In this document: in pieces, positions 1 to 5,458 of the stretch | Layout of the letters: each line of letters starts with the position of its first letter | Numbering within the stretch: position 1 is the stretch's first letter | Source: Thermoplasmata archaeon | GTDB taxonomy: Archaea > Thermoplasmatota > Thermoplasmata > Thermoplasmatales > Thermoplasmataceae | Length of the DNA stretch: 5,458 bases | Direction of reading: 5' to 3' | Assembly: GCA_021845325.1 (NCBI GenBank) | Contig: JAKBRR010000145.1 | Coordinates: forward strand, 1 to 5,458 | Program-made: the position numbers and the translations under genes | The notes under the pieces: model-generated | The model's input: only the letters and a program-made list of their open reading frames with translations | Told to the model about the DNA's origin: nothing | Database searches by the model: none

Positions 1-1
1 A

Positions 2-151
2 GAATTTGAGTTCGAGAGAGCAACAAAGAACACATATAGATTCCAGGAGAAAACCTCTGGGAATCCAGCAATTGGAACATTATATGTTCAGAAATCAGTA
101 TTCGGAGACAAGGAACCGAAGAAAGTAAAGGTTACAGTAGAGTGGGAATAG
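2..151 (+). CDS. C-terminal part of a small protein with TKNT...IGTLYVQK signature, function unknown
   Basis: An open frame runs from the left window edge to a TAG stop at 149-151 and gives 49 residues; the start lies outside the window. The readable part contains ATKNTYRF, then NPAIGTLYVQKSVFG, then a lysine-rich strand ending KVKVTVEWE. From memory, this resembles a family of small (about 60-70 residue), beta-rich proteins of unknown function seen in archaea, cyanobacteria and actinobacteria; the recall is not backed by a search. If right, only the first ten or so residues are missing. The next gene starts 35 bases downstream with its own ribosome binding site, so this is probably the first visible gene of a three-gene operon. 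The frame is believable because the protein has regular alternation of charged and hydrophobic residues and a natural stop just before the next Shine-Dalgarno. Confidence 0.7.
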   Translation, partial: EFEFERATKNTYRFQEKTSGNPAIGTLYVQKSVFGDKEPKKVKVTVEWE

Positions 152-172
152 AATGAAAATTATGGAGATTTT

Positions 173-182
173 GAGGGGGTGA
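173..182 (+). promoter_or_regulatory. Shine-Dalgarno site for the gene starting at 187
   Basis: The run GAGGGGGTGA contains GGTGA at 178-182, complementary to the archaeal 16S rRNA 3' end, and lies four bases before ATG 187. It supports ATG 187 as the start and shows that this gene is translated from an internal position of a longer transcript. Confidence 0.7.
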
Positions 183-186
183 GTCA

Positions 187-1089
187 ATGGCAAATCTGGC
201 AGAATGGAGGAATTATATTACAGGCGGACAACTTTTCGTTTCGGCTGTGGATCTTAAAGTCAAGAATAAGTTTCCTTGGTGTGTACTTTCTTTTTCATTC
301 AATTTATCACAAAGCTCTGGGGAAATACACAGTCAACAAAATCAAATTGTGTATAGTAGTTTTAGGGTTCTTCCTATAAGCGCAACTTTCTTGTATAATA
401 ACATTGAAATCATAAGAGGGTTCTCGCGATTTCGGTCTTTACAAAGTGCTCCGCTAACATCTAAATCCGAAATTGAAATAACTGTCCCCATTGAGGCTAT
501 AGCTCACATAGAGAGCAAACGAAGCGATGACGTTCAGCTTTATGTAACTCTATCAGTCGCTTTTATTGAGGAGACTCAACAGACTACTAGCAAAGAGCAA
601 TGGCACCAAGAGGGTTTTGCCGATTTCGTCTTCAACTTGGACTTGTCGGAGAAGAAGTGGCTCAAGCTGTTGGCAGAAATGGGATATAATGATAAATGGA
701 TTGTGGAGCTGGACAGACCCAAGTTGGAAGGGTTTAGTGAGGTAAAAGAGCACCTAAATAAAGCACAAGATGCCCTTTACGACAAGAAGGAACCTGAGGA
801 TGTACTGCGAGATCTGAGGGCAGCAAGAGATTCGTTCAAAGTATTTTATGAGTCAAGAAAAAAGGAAATTTCTGAATTGATAGACAAAGGTTCTCAGGGT
901 GAACGAGGTCAGAAATCTAAGAGCGAGAGAATCGATGATATCTACGAAAAGGTAGCGTATTTATTGAACATAGGTCCTCACAATGACCGATACATGGTTA
1001 CATACGCAGACGCTCAATTAGCTTTCCGGCAGCTTGTTTCCATACTTTCATATATTTCTGGAGTCTTGACGCAGCTGAAGGAGGATTGA
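187..1089 (+). CDS. 300-residue protein: beta-rich N-terminal domain plus helical HEPN/Abi-like C-terminal domain, candidate defence gene
   Basis: The ATG at 187 follows GGTGA by four bases. Residues 1-150 are rich in predicted strands, including SEIEITVPIEAIAHIE (94-109) and DVQLYVTLSVAFIE (115-128), with no signal peptide, so the protein is probably cytoplasmic. A linking motif at 153-176 (LSEKKWLKLLAEMGY, then IVEL) resembles a segment I associate with uncharacterised defence-neighbourhood proteins. Residues 183-298 are helical: LNKAQDALYD (190-199), RDLRAARDSFKVFYE (208-222), then LLNIGPHND (259-267) and YADAQLAFRQLVSILSYI (273-290). That pattern is typical of abortive-infection or HEPN-like helical bundles. 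No canonical R-x4-6-H nuclease pair is visible, so any such domain may serve oligomerisation or sensing rather than RNA cleavage. The next gene follows after 24 bases, which implies co-expression. The function is unknown and the domain call rests on pattern only. Confidence 0.8.
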   Translation: MANLAEWRNYITGGQLFVSAVDLKVKNKFPWCVLSFSFNLSQSSGEIHSQQNQIVYSSFRVLPISATFLYNNIEIIRGFSRFRSLQSAPLTSKSEIEITVPIEAIAHIESKRSDDVQLYVTLSVAFIEETQQTTSKEQWHQEGFADFVFNLDLSEKKWLKLLAEMGYNDKWIVELDRPKLEGFSEVKEHLNKAQDALYDKKEPEDVLRDLRAARDSFKVFYESRKKEISELIDKGSQGERGQKSKSERIDDIYEKVAYLLNIGPHNDRYMVTYADAQLAFRQLVSILSYISGVLTQLKED

Positions 1090-1101
1090 GGAGATAATGA
1101 A

Positions 1102-1108
1102 GAGGTGA
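1102..1108 (+). promoter_or_regulatory. Shine-Dalgarno site that sets the start at ATG 1114
   Basis: GAGGTGA lies five bases before ATG 1114. The in-frame GTG at 1105 is inside this site and therefore cannot be the start with the same ribosome binding site. Spacing matches that of the preceding gene. Confidence 0.75.
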
Positions 1109-1113
1109 AACAT

Positions 1114-2601
1114 ATGGTTGAAGAAATTGGAAGAAACGGGAATTTATCAGTAATCGATATTGACGATTTGCGACTAAATAAGGAGAATTTTAGAATACAC
1201 TTTAAAACCGCAAGAGATGAGGCGGGTGTTGTTAGACGGCTTTTCCAGGAGGAGGATATTGTGGGGATGGCGAGTGATATCATTTCTTATGGTGGACTTT
1301 ATCCACATGAGAATTTGCTTGCGGTGAAAGAGAGTGAAAAAATAATAGTACTGGAAGGAAACAGGAGAACATTAGCAATTAAGTGCCTTCTTAATCAGTC
1401 TCTTGTTCCAGATGAATACAAACAAGAATTTAGGGAAAATACTGGTGAATTGACTGAGGCATTAAAAAATAGTATTCGAAAGGTCTCGGTGGCCTTTGTG
1501 CCATCGCGTCAAGCTGCACTACGAATCATTGCAGATAAGCATTCTGATATAAGTTTCATGAAATGGGGACAAGTTTCTCAATGGAATTTCGTAAAATCTG
1601 TCTACGACACGCAAGAAAAAGATGTTAATAAAACGGTAATTTTTCTAGGAACTGAGCGCAGTACTGTGGTTAACTATTGTAAATACTACAATTTATTAGA
1701 ATATATAAGAGGACTGGGTTTTTGGGACGATGAAGGACTTAGAAACGAGATAGAAAAAAACAGGCTAGAACCCACTAGGATGACAAGAGCTTTAGGATAT
1801 ATTGACATTGTTAACTCTCTTGGACTGGTCTTTGACGACCATTTTGAAGTTGGTCACTCTTCTGAATTCACAAAGGAGAAATTTGACTTTGTTATATTTA
1901 GGTTTGCCAAATCTTCTCTAACGACTTCTGGTAGTGAGTATATTGATACCAGAACTGACAAAGAAGATATTTTAGGATTCATAAATGGATGGAAATCAGA
2001 ATATGATTCATCTCATCCTCAACTCAGCCTACAAAAAATCAATATAAAAAGTGATCCCCCTTCTACAACTGACGGATCCCAAGGTATTGGACAGACTCAG
2101 CCAGTTCAACCCAATACAACCACTTCAGGCGGAAGACGACACCAACAGGGGCGGAGGATCGGAACTGAGAAATATCTCAAAACATTATGGCATTATAACA
2201 ACTTATCAGATGACAGAATTATAAAGATAACAAAGGAACTTTCAACTATCAACTATACGAAGAATCCTATAGCTTCGCTTATGTTAATGAGGTCCTTGCT
2301 CGAATTGACATTATTATATCAAATTAGACTCAAGAATAAAGAACGAGACCTCCGGAATGGGTGCAGACATGAACCCACTCTTGATGATATAGTCAAGTAT
2401 ACGATAAGTAACAAATCCACTCTATTCTCTGATGTATCCTTGGCGGATCCTTTGAAATATGTTCAGCAAAGCGGTGGTCATAGGAAATTCCTCAATGATG
2501 TGGTTCACGACTCATGGGTAGACCCACAAACTGCTCATGCCGAGTTAATAGCGGGTGATCTTAGAAATTTCTTCATTACCATTCTAAGTGGAGATACTTG
2601 A
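1114..2601 (+). CDS. ParB/Srx-like N-terminal domain protein with helix-turn-helix and HEPN-like C-terminal domain, candidate defence gene
   Basis: The start is placed at ATG 1114 because GAGGTGA precedes it by five bases; this gives 495 residues. Residues 10-95 match the ParB/sulfiredoxin fold: a leading LSVIDIDDLRLNKENFRIHF strand, GGLYPHENLLAV (60-71), and EGNRRTLAIKCL (81-92), the counterpart of the ParB GERR nucleotide/phosphate loop. Residues 174-196 (TVIFLGTERSTVVNYCKYY, then NLLEY) look like the ParB-type DNA-binding helix-turn-helix. A Pro/Thr/Gln/Gly-rich linker spans about 311-350. The C-terminal part (about 355-492) is helical, with LMLMRSLLELTLLYQIRL (389-406), RNGCRH (414-419, an R-N-x3-H arrangement like the HEPN RNase motif) and FLNDVVHD (459-466). 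The length is unlike chromosomal ParB partition proteins and no parA is nearby, so a partition role is unlikely. ParB-like domains in defence contexts can be NTPases or nucleases. The exact activity cannot be read here. Confidence 0.8.
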   Translation: MVEEIGRNGNLSVIDIDDLRLNKENFRIHFKTARDEAGVVRRLFQEEDIVGMASDIISYGGLYPHENLLAVKESEKIIVLEGNRRTLAIKCLLNQSLVPDEYKQEFRENTGELTEALKNSIRKVSVAFVPSRQAALRIIADKHSDISFMKWGQVSQWNFVKSVYDTQEKDVNKTVIFLGTERSTVVNYCKYYNLLEYIRGLGFWDDEGLRNEIEKNRLEPTRMTRALGYIDIVNSLGLVFDDHFEVGHSSEFTKEKFDFVIFRFAKSSLTTSGSEYIDTRTDKEDILGFINGWKSEYDSSHPQLSLQKINIKSDPPSTTDGSQGIGQTQPVQPNTTTSGGRRHQQGRRIGTEKYLKTLWHYNNLSDDRIIKITKELSTINYTKNPIASLMLMRSLLELTLLYQIRLKNKERDLRNGCRHEPTLDDIVKYTISNKSTLFSDVSLADPLKYVQQSGGHRKFLNDVVHDSWVDPQTAHAELIAGDLRNFFITILSGDT

Positions 2602-2657
2602 ATGCTCAAGATCTGGGTGACCGAAAAGTTTAGGCCTAGTTATACATACAAATAAGC

Positions 2658-3341
2658 ATGAAACCCAACTGTGACCCCGTTAAGATACACTGGTGGAAAG
2701 ACCTGGTCATTGCCATACGTGAAGGATTTTCTTAACTATCACAACAGGCATCTTGGAACTATAGTGGAACCATTCACAGGCAGCGCATCAGTGTCTATTG
2801 GTCTTCTAAGCAGTGATCTTTCAGATCATGCCCATCTCTGTGAAAGTGATCCTCTTCTGGTATCCTTCTGGAGATCTGTTTTTCACAATAACGAAGAATT
2901 CATTGATTCGGTCAACCCCTCGAAATTACAATGGAAACATGGTATGAGTTTAGAAAATACCTGGCTAAGGATTCCACCCAGAAATACAAAGAAATTGATC
3001 TCGGCGTGGCATTCTTATTCTACAACAGGACTAATTATTCCGAAATAATTGAGGCTGGTCCCCTCGGTGGCAAACGCCAGCTGTCAAAGTATAAAATGCA
3101 ATGCAGATTCAATGTGTAGAGAATTGTCAAGAAAATTCAAAGGTTAAGCCCCCTCAGTAATAAGGTCATGATTGAGCTTTCAGATGGAATAGAATTTCTG
3201 AAAAAATTCAACGAAAACTTTGAAGATGACAATATATTTTTTTACATAGATCCACCATACCACAATGCAGGAAAAGTGCTGTACAGAAATTATTTCAATG
3301 ACAAGTATCACAAAAAAATTTTAATACTATTTAATATTTGA
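2658..3341 (+). pseudogene. dam-like: Decayed Dam-family (D12 class) adenine-N6 DNA methyltransferase
   Basis: An intact enzyme would transfer a methyl group from SAM to adenine N6 in a short DNA site. The remnant is readable in pieces. Frame 2671-2922 gives TPLRYTGGKTWSLPYV, the SAM-binding region VEPFTGSASVSIGLL (from 2764) and ESDPLLVSFWRSVF. From 2925 the frame changes and gives ITMETWYEFRKYL, LGVAFLFYNRTNYS and AGPLGGKRQLSKYK. A TAG at 3117-3119 interrupts it. The same frame then continues with RIVKKIQRLSPLS, LSDGIEFLKKF and the catalytic motif IV DPPY at 3249-3260, followed by YRNYFNDKYHKKI. Similarity stops near 3319 and a TGA follows at 3339-3341, so the C-terminal part usual for the family is missing. 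Removing one A from the AAA after ATG 2658 would read MNPTVTPLRYTGGK; adding one A at 2923-2925 would repair the second break. With four lesions the gene is almost certainly inactive. The alternative, homopolymer sequencing error, could explain the two frameshifts but not the TAG and the truncation. Confidence 0.9.
3312..3326 (+). promoter_or_regulatory. Putative archaeal promoter (BRE plus TATA box) for the CoA-transferase
   Basis: A run of seven A (3312-3318) is followed by TTTTAATA (3319-3326), centred about 25 bases before ATG 3347. No Shine-Dalgarno sequence lies between them. This is the expected geometry of a leaderless archaeal transcript with a purine-rich BRE upstream of the TATA box. 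The element sits in the last bases of the methyltransferase remnant. The region is A/T-rich throughout, so a second TATA-like stretch at 3330-3338 exists but is too close to the ATG. Confidence 0.5.
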
Positions 3342-3346
3342 ATCAT

Positions 3347-4528
3347 ATGGATGCTTTACAAAAAATAAAAATATTGGATTTTACACAAGCAATGGCGGGA
3401 CCATTAGCCACAATGATTCTGGCTGATCTAGGCGCAGAAGTTATAAAAATAGAACCACTGAATGGAGAACAGGCAAGGAAATGGGTACCTCCATATATAA
3501 ACGGTGAATCTGCATATTTTCAAAGTTTAAATAGAAATAAAAAGGATATTGCAATAGATTTAAAAAACGACCAATCAAAGAAAATAATAAATGAATTAAT
3601 AAAAAGTTCTGATATAATAATAGAAAATTTTAGGCCCGGTACAGCAAAAAAGCTTGGCATAGACTATGAAACATTAAAGAAGTGCAATAATAAAATTATA
3701 TACTGTAGTATTTCAGGATTTGGACAGAAAGGCCCTGATGCTGACATGCCCTCATATGATCTGATTACTCTTGCTCGATCCGGACTTATGGATATCACCG
3801 GTGAGAAAGAGGGGGAGCCTGTTAAATTTGGTGTACCAATAACAGATATTACAAGTGGACTTTTTGCCACAATTTCTATTCTTGCAGCTTTAAATTATAG
3901 AAATTTAACGGGAAAGGGGCAATACGTAGATATCTCGATGCTTGATGTGAATGTATACTTGCTAGTTAATCAATTTATGAACTATATAGCAACTGGTAAA
4001 AACCCAGATAGACTTGGCTCGGCACACCCAAACATTGTACCATACCAGGTATTTAAGACAGAGGATGATTATATAGCATTAACTGTAGGAACTGAAAAAT
4101 TATGGACCCTTTTTTGCAGTTCAATAGGCATGGATTCTCTTGGGAACGATGAAAAATTTAATACAAATGAAAAAAGACTTGAGAATAGGGAGCAACTAAT
4201 AAAAATAATTAATAATGAATTCAAAAAATATCCATCAGACATACTTATTAAAAAACTTCAGAAGCATGGCATACCTTGTGCAAAGGTAAATAAAATAAGT
4301 GATCTTATCATAGATAAACAATTGAGCTACAGAAATATGATAAAAGAGATCAGTACTCCTAATGGTATGGTAAAATTACTTGATTCGCCCATCAAAATGT
4401 CAGAAACTCCAGGTACCATCAGGTCATATCCGCCAAAGTTGGGTGAGAACACAACGGAAATTTTAAAAAATTTAGGTTTAGATGAGAGGATGATAAAAGA
4501 GTTATTTAGTAAAAAAATAGTTCTATAA
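3347..4528 (+). CDS. Class III (CaiB/BaiF family) CoA-transferase
   Basis: The protein moves a CoA group between carboxylic acids in the cytoplasm through an aspartyl-CoA thioester mechanism. It has 393 residues from ATG 3347, the normal length for the family. The N-terminal signature ILDFTQAMAGPLATMILADL is followed by GAEVIKIEP (29-37), the helper region SDIIIENFRPG (88-98), and FGVPITDITSGLF, in which D167 (codon 3845-3847) aligns with the catalytic Asp169 of formyl-CoA transferase. GKGQYVDISMLD (189-200) and a C-terminal LGENTTEILKNLGLDE complete the fold. An upstream in-frame TTG at 3338 is possible, but ATG 3347 fits the family start and the promoter spacing. The substrate pair cannot be assigned; family members act on carnitine, formate/oxalate, succinate with mesaconate or itaconate, and others. 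Codon use is very A/T-rich (many ATA and AAA codons; only 12 G/C in 3541-3600) compared with both flanks. It appears monocistronic, and no partner gene such as an acyl-CoA dehydrogenase or ligase lies in the window. Confidence 0.93.
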   Translation: MDALQKIKILDFTQAMAGPLATMILADLGAEVIKIEPLNGEQARKWVPPYINGESAYFQSLNRNKKDIAIDLKNDQSKKIINELIKSSDIIIENFRPGTAKKLGIDYETLKKCNNKIIYCSISGFGQKGPDADMPSYDLITLARSGLMDITGEKEGEPVKFGVPITDITSGLFATISILAALNYRNLTGKGQYVDISMLDVNVYLLVNQFMNYIATGKNPDRLGSAHPNIVPYQVFKTEDDYIALTVGTEKLWTLFCSSIGMDSLGNDEKFNTNEKRLENREQLIKIINNEFKKYPSDILIKKLQKHGIPCAKVNKISDLIIDKQLSYRNMIKEISTPNGMVKLLDSPIKMSETPGTIRSYPPKLGENTTEILKNLGLDERMIKELFSKKIVL

Positions 4529-4677
4529 GGCCATATCTATAAACTTTATCTATTATTTATCGTATATAATGATTTTAACCTTGAGTTCCACATGACAATC
4601 ATTATCAGTGTAAGATGCTGAACACGTACTTTACAGTATTCTCTTAACATTGCAGATAATTATGTATGTGCACATTC
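4529..4677. other. Non-coding A/T-rich spacer after the CoA-transferase
   Basis: No gene is recognised here. The first 50 bases are T- and A-rich (CTTTATCTATTATTTATCG at 4544-4562, then GTATATAATG), which could serve as a diffuse archaeal T-rich terminator, a TATA box, or both; no stem-loop followed by a clean T run is seen. A weak imperfect pairing of TGTAAG near 4609 with CTTTACA near 4629 is not convincing. Confidence 0.4.
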
Positions 4678-4714
4678 ATGGAGCTTTAGATATAGAATCG
4701 CCGGGCTCCTGCTA

Positions 4715-4963
4715 ATGCTGTCAATTGTCCTGCTTGTAAGTTTTTCGTTATCCTTGAAGGCAGAAGCGACAATACAAGTATACCGTAGCTCGAAAGTGGA
4801 AAAAAGAATGATCATAATGTTCATGAAACACTTCGGTAAGCTCTACCGGAAAGTAAGGGGAATGGTTGAGAGCGATGATTCCAATGCCATGGAGAAGGGA
4901 ATATTCTACCTTGAATCGGAAAACCTCTGTATTGGTATTCAACAAGATATTATACCCCTATAG
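4715..4963 (+). CDS. Short unrecognised open frame with hydrophobic N-terminus, possibly a broken membrane-anchored protein
   Basis: This 82-residue frame begins at ATG 4715 and ends with TAG 4961-4963, 15 bases before the likely IS66 end. The first 14 residues are hydrophobic (MLSIVLLVSFSLSL), followed by a basic region (YRSSKVEKRM) and helices. No family is recognised. The frame is also open upstream to 4622 without an ATG, GTG or TTG start; the upstream codons give FRYRIAGLLL directly before the hydrophobic core, exactly what a signal anchor would have. ATG 4678 in another frame would join if one T were removed from 4685-4687. That suggests a damaged start, or a wholly chance frame. There is no Shine-Dalgarno site. 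A faint likeness of the VEK...N-A-M segment to the C-termini of IS4/IS1634 transposases was considered and is too weak to name. Confidence 0.25.
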   Translation: MLSIVLLVSFSLSLKAEATIQVYRSSKVEKRMIIMFMKHFGKLYRKVRGMVESDDSNAMEKGIFYLESENLCIGIQQDIIPL

Positions 4964-4978
4964 CCTATAATAAATTTT

Positions 4979-5458
4979 GTAATTGTATAGCTTCGTTACC
5001 CAAACCCACACAATTCCCTCCTCAATATTTTATCCATTTCTACAAACATGCTTTTTCCCTGCAATCTCCATGTTGAAAGCAGTGATGATATATACTGGTA
5101 ATTCTGTGATCCACCTTCGGATCGGAATGTTCCTATGATCTTCCTTATTACAACATGTTCCCTTATTGCCTGTTCTGCCAGGTTGTTGGTAGGTTCCATG
5201 CCTGGATACAGTAAGCATGTGAACCATGATCCGAGATCATTACGGATGTACTCAACGGGCTTATGCAGTTCACCGAATGGATCATAGCGCTTTACAAGAT
5301 CTTCCATTCTTCCGTCGAAATTTTCCTTCATGGATTTCCTCAGATCCATGTTTTCCGATTTCAGTGATTCCTTCAGTTCCCCGAACATTGCATGTATTTC
5401 ATCAGAGAGTTCTTTTCCCTTCTCAGATGATTTAAATGCATCCACCTCCCTTATGAGA
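4979..5458 (-). mobile_element. Partial IS66-family insertion sequence, left-hand boundary in window
   Basis: The region carries the IS66-type transposase reading leftward and continues past the right edge. The proposed outer end is GTAATTGTATAGCTTCG at 4979-4995: IS66-family termini characteristically begin GTAA, and the transposase stop at 4996 lies just inside. If so, the adjacent 4971-4978 (TAAATTTT) would be one copy of the 8-base target duplication typical of the family. The opposite terminus, which would confirm both, is outside the window. The element is visibly richer in G/C (29 of 60 in 5161-5220) than the CoA-transferase gene, consistent with separate origin. Confidence 0.7.
4996..5458 (-). 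CDS. tnpC: IS66-family transposase, C-terminal part
   Basis: The DDE transposase catalyses movement of the IS66 element. The open frame enters from the right edge (first full codon 5457-5455) and ends with TAA at 4998-4996, giving 153 residues. It begins LIREVDAFKSSEKGKELSDE, which corresponds to the segment after the CWAH-type motif of IS66 transposases, so the start is not in this window and the GTG at 5445 is internal. A helical, charged spacer follows. Then come EPTNNLAEQAIRE, containing the catalytic glutamate (codon 5173-5175), VVIRKIIGTFRSEGGSQN, and a C-terminal helix with SSLLSTWRLQGKS, all characteristic of the family. The two catalytic aspartates lie upstream, outside the window. 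No frameshift or premature stop is seen in this part, so it may belong to an active copy. Confidence 0.92.
   Translation of the reverse strand, partial: LIREVDAFKSSEKGKELSDEIHAMFGELKESLKSENMDLRKSMKENFDGRMEDLVKRYDPFGELHKPVEYIRNDLGSWFTCLLYPGMEPTNNLAEQAIREHVVIRKIIGTFRSEGGSQNYQYISSLLSTWRLQGKSMFVEMDKILRRELCGFG

Noticed and set aside
1105..1113. GTG at 1105 as start of the ParB-like gene, adding three residues.
   Set aside because: The GTG is part of the GAGGTGA ribosome binding site; ATG 1114 has correct spacing.
1014..1283. Minus-strand open frame of 89 residues across the junction of the two large defence-candidate genes.
   Set aside because: It is a serine-rich shadow frame antisense to two well-supported genes, with no ribosome binding site evidence.
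1114..2601. Chromosome or plasmid partition ParB.
   Set aside because: There is no ParA gene beside it, no parS-like repeats are seen, and the C-terminal half is a HEPN-like helical domain rather than a ParB dimerisation domain.
2631..2638. Palindrome TAGGCCTA before the methyltransferase remnant, as an operator or restriction site.
   Set aside because: Symmetry stops at eight bases and is not repeated elsewhere in the window; nothing ties it to a regulator.
2640..2648. TTATACATA as a promoter TATA box for the methyltransferase.
   Set aside because: It is only about 10-18 bases before ATG 2658, too close for a leaderless start, and no Shine-Dalgarno site supports a leadered one.
1..4930. 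Identical 11-mer GAAAACCTCTG at 49-59 and 4919-4929.
   Set aside because: It is too short, lies in unrelated contexts with no extended similarity, and is a plausible chance match in this length of sequence.
4748..4945. Minus-strand open frame of 65 residues.
   Set aside because: It overlaps the 4715-4963 frame, has no recognisable motif and an aromatic/histidine-heavy composition typical of antisense frames.
1..5458. CRISPR array, tRNA or rRNA genes.
   Set aside because: No regularly spaced repeats, no tRNA T-loop (GGTTCRAATCC-like) with matching arms, and no rRNA signature were found on reading both strands.

Overview
The window most likely comes from an A/T-rich archaeon, plausibly of the Thermoplasmatales type. 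This is inferred from four things: GGTGA Shine-Dalgarno sites 4-5 bases before two starts, a TATA-like box about 25 bases before a start codon that has no ribosome binding site (a leaderless archaeal promoter), low G/C content, and an IS66-type transposase. No rRNA or marker gene is present, so the assignment is tentative.

Positions 2-2601 hold three closely spaced plus-strand genes that look like one operon. They are the tail of a small protein with a TKNT...IGTLYVQK signature, a 300-residue protein with a beta-rich front and a helical C-terminal domain of abortive-infection/HEPN-like appearance, and a 495-residue protein joining a ParB/Srx-like N-terminal domain (EGNRR motif) to a helix-turn-helix and a second HEPN-like C-terminal domain. 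None can be given a firm function. The domain types are ones commonly met in defence islands, and this cassette is the best candidate here for an undescribed system.

Positions 2658-3341 hold a decayed Dam-type (D12 class) adenine-N6 DNA methyltransferase. Reconstructed across frames it shows the N-terminal PLRYTGGK, the SAM-binding PFTGS region, ETWYEFRKYL, and the catalytic DPPY. It is broken by a likely extra A beside the start codon, a likely missing A near 2923-2925, an in-frame TAG at 3117, and loss of the C-terminus near 3319.

Positions 3347-4528 encode an intact, strikingly A/T-rich class III (CaiB/BaiF) CoA-transferase. Its promoter lies in the last bases of the methyltransferase remnant. 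This is a metabolic gene with no evident link to the upstream cassette.

Positions 4529-4978 are poorly coding. They contain one short unrecognised open frame with a hydrophobic N-terminus that may be the broken start of a membrane-anchored protein. From about 4979 to the right edge lies the end of an IS66-family insertion sequence, with the C-terminal part of its transposase on the minus strand. Overall this is an accessory region: a possible defence operon followed by a dead methyltransferase, a compositionally different metabolic gene and a mobile element.
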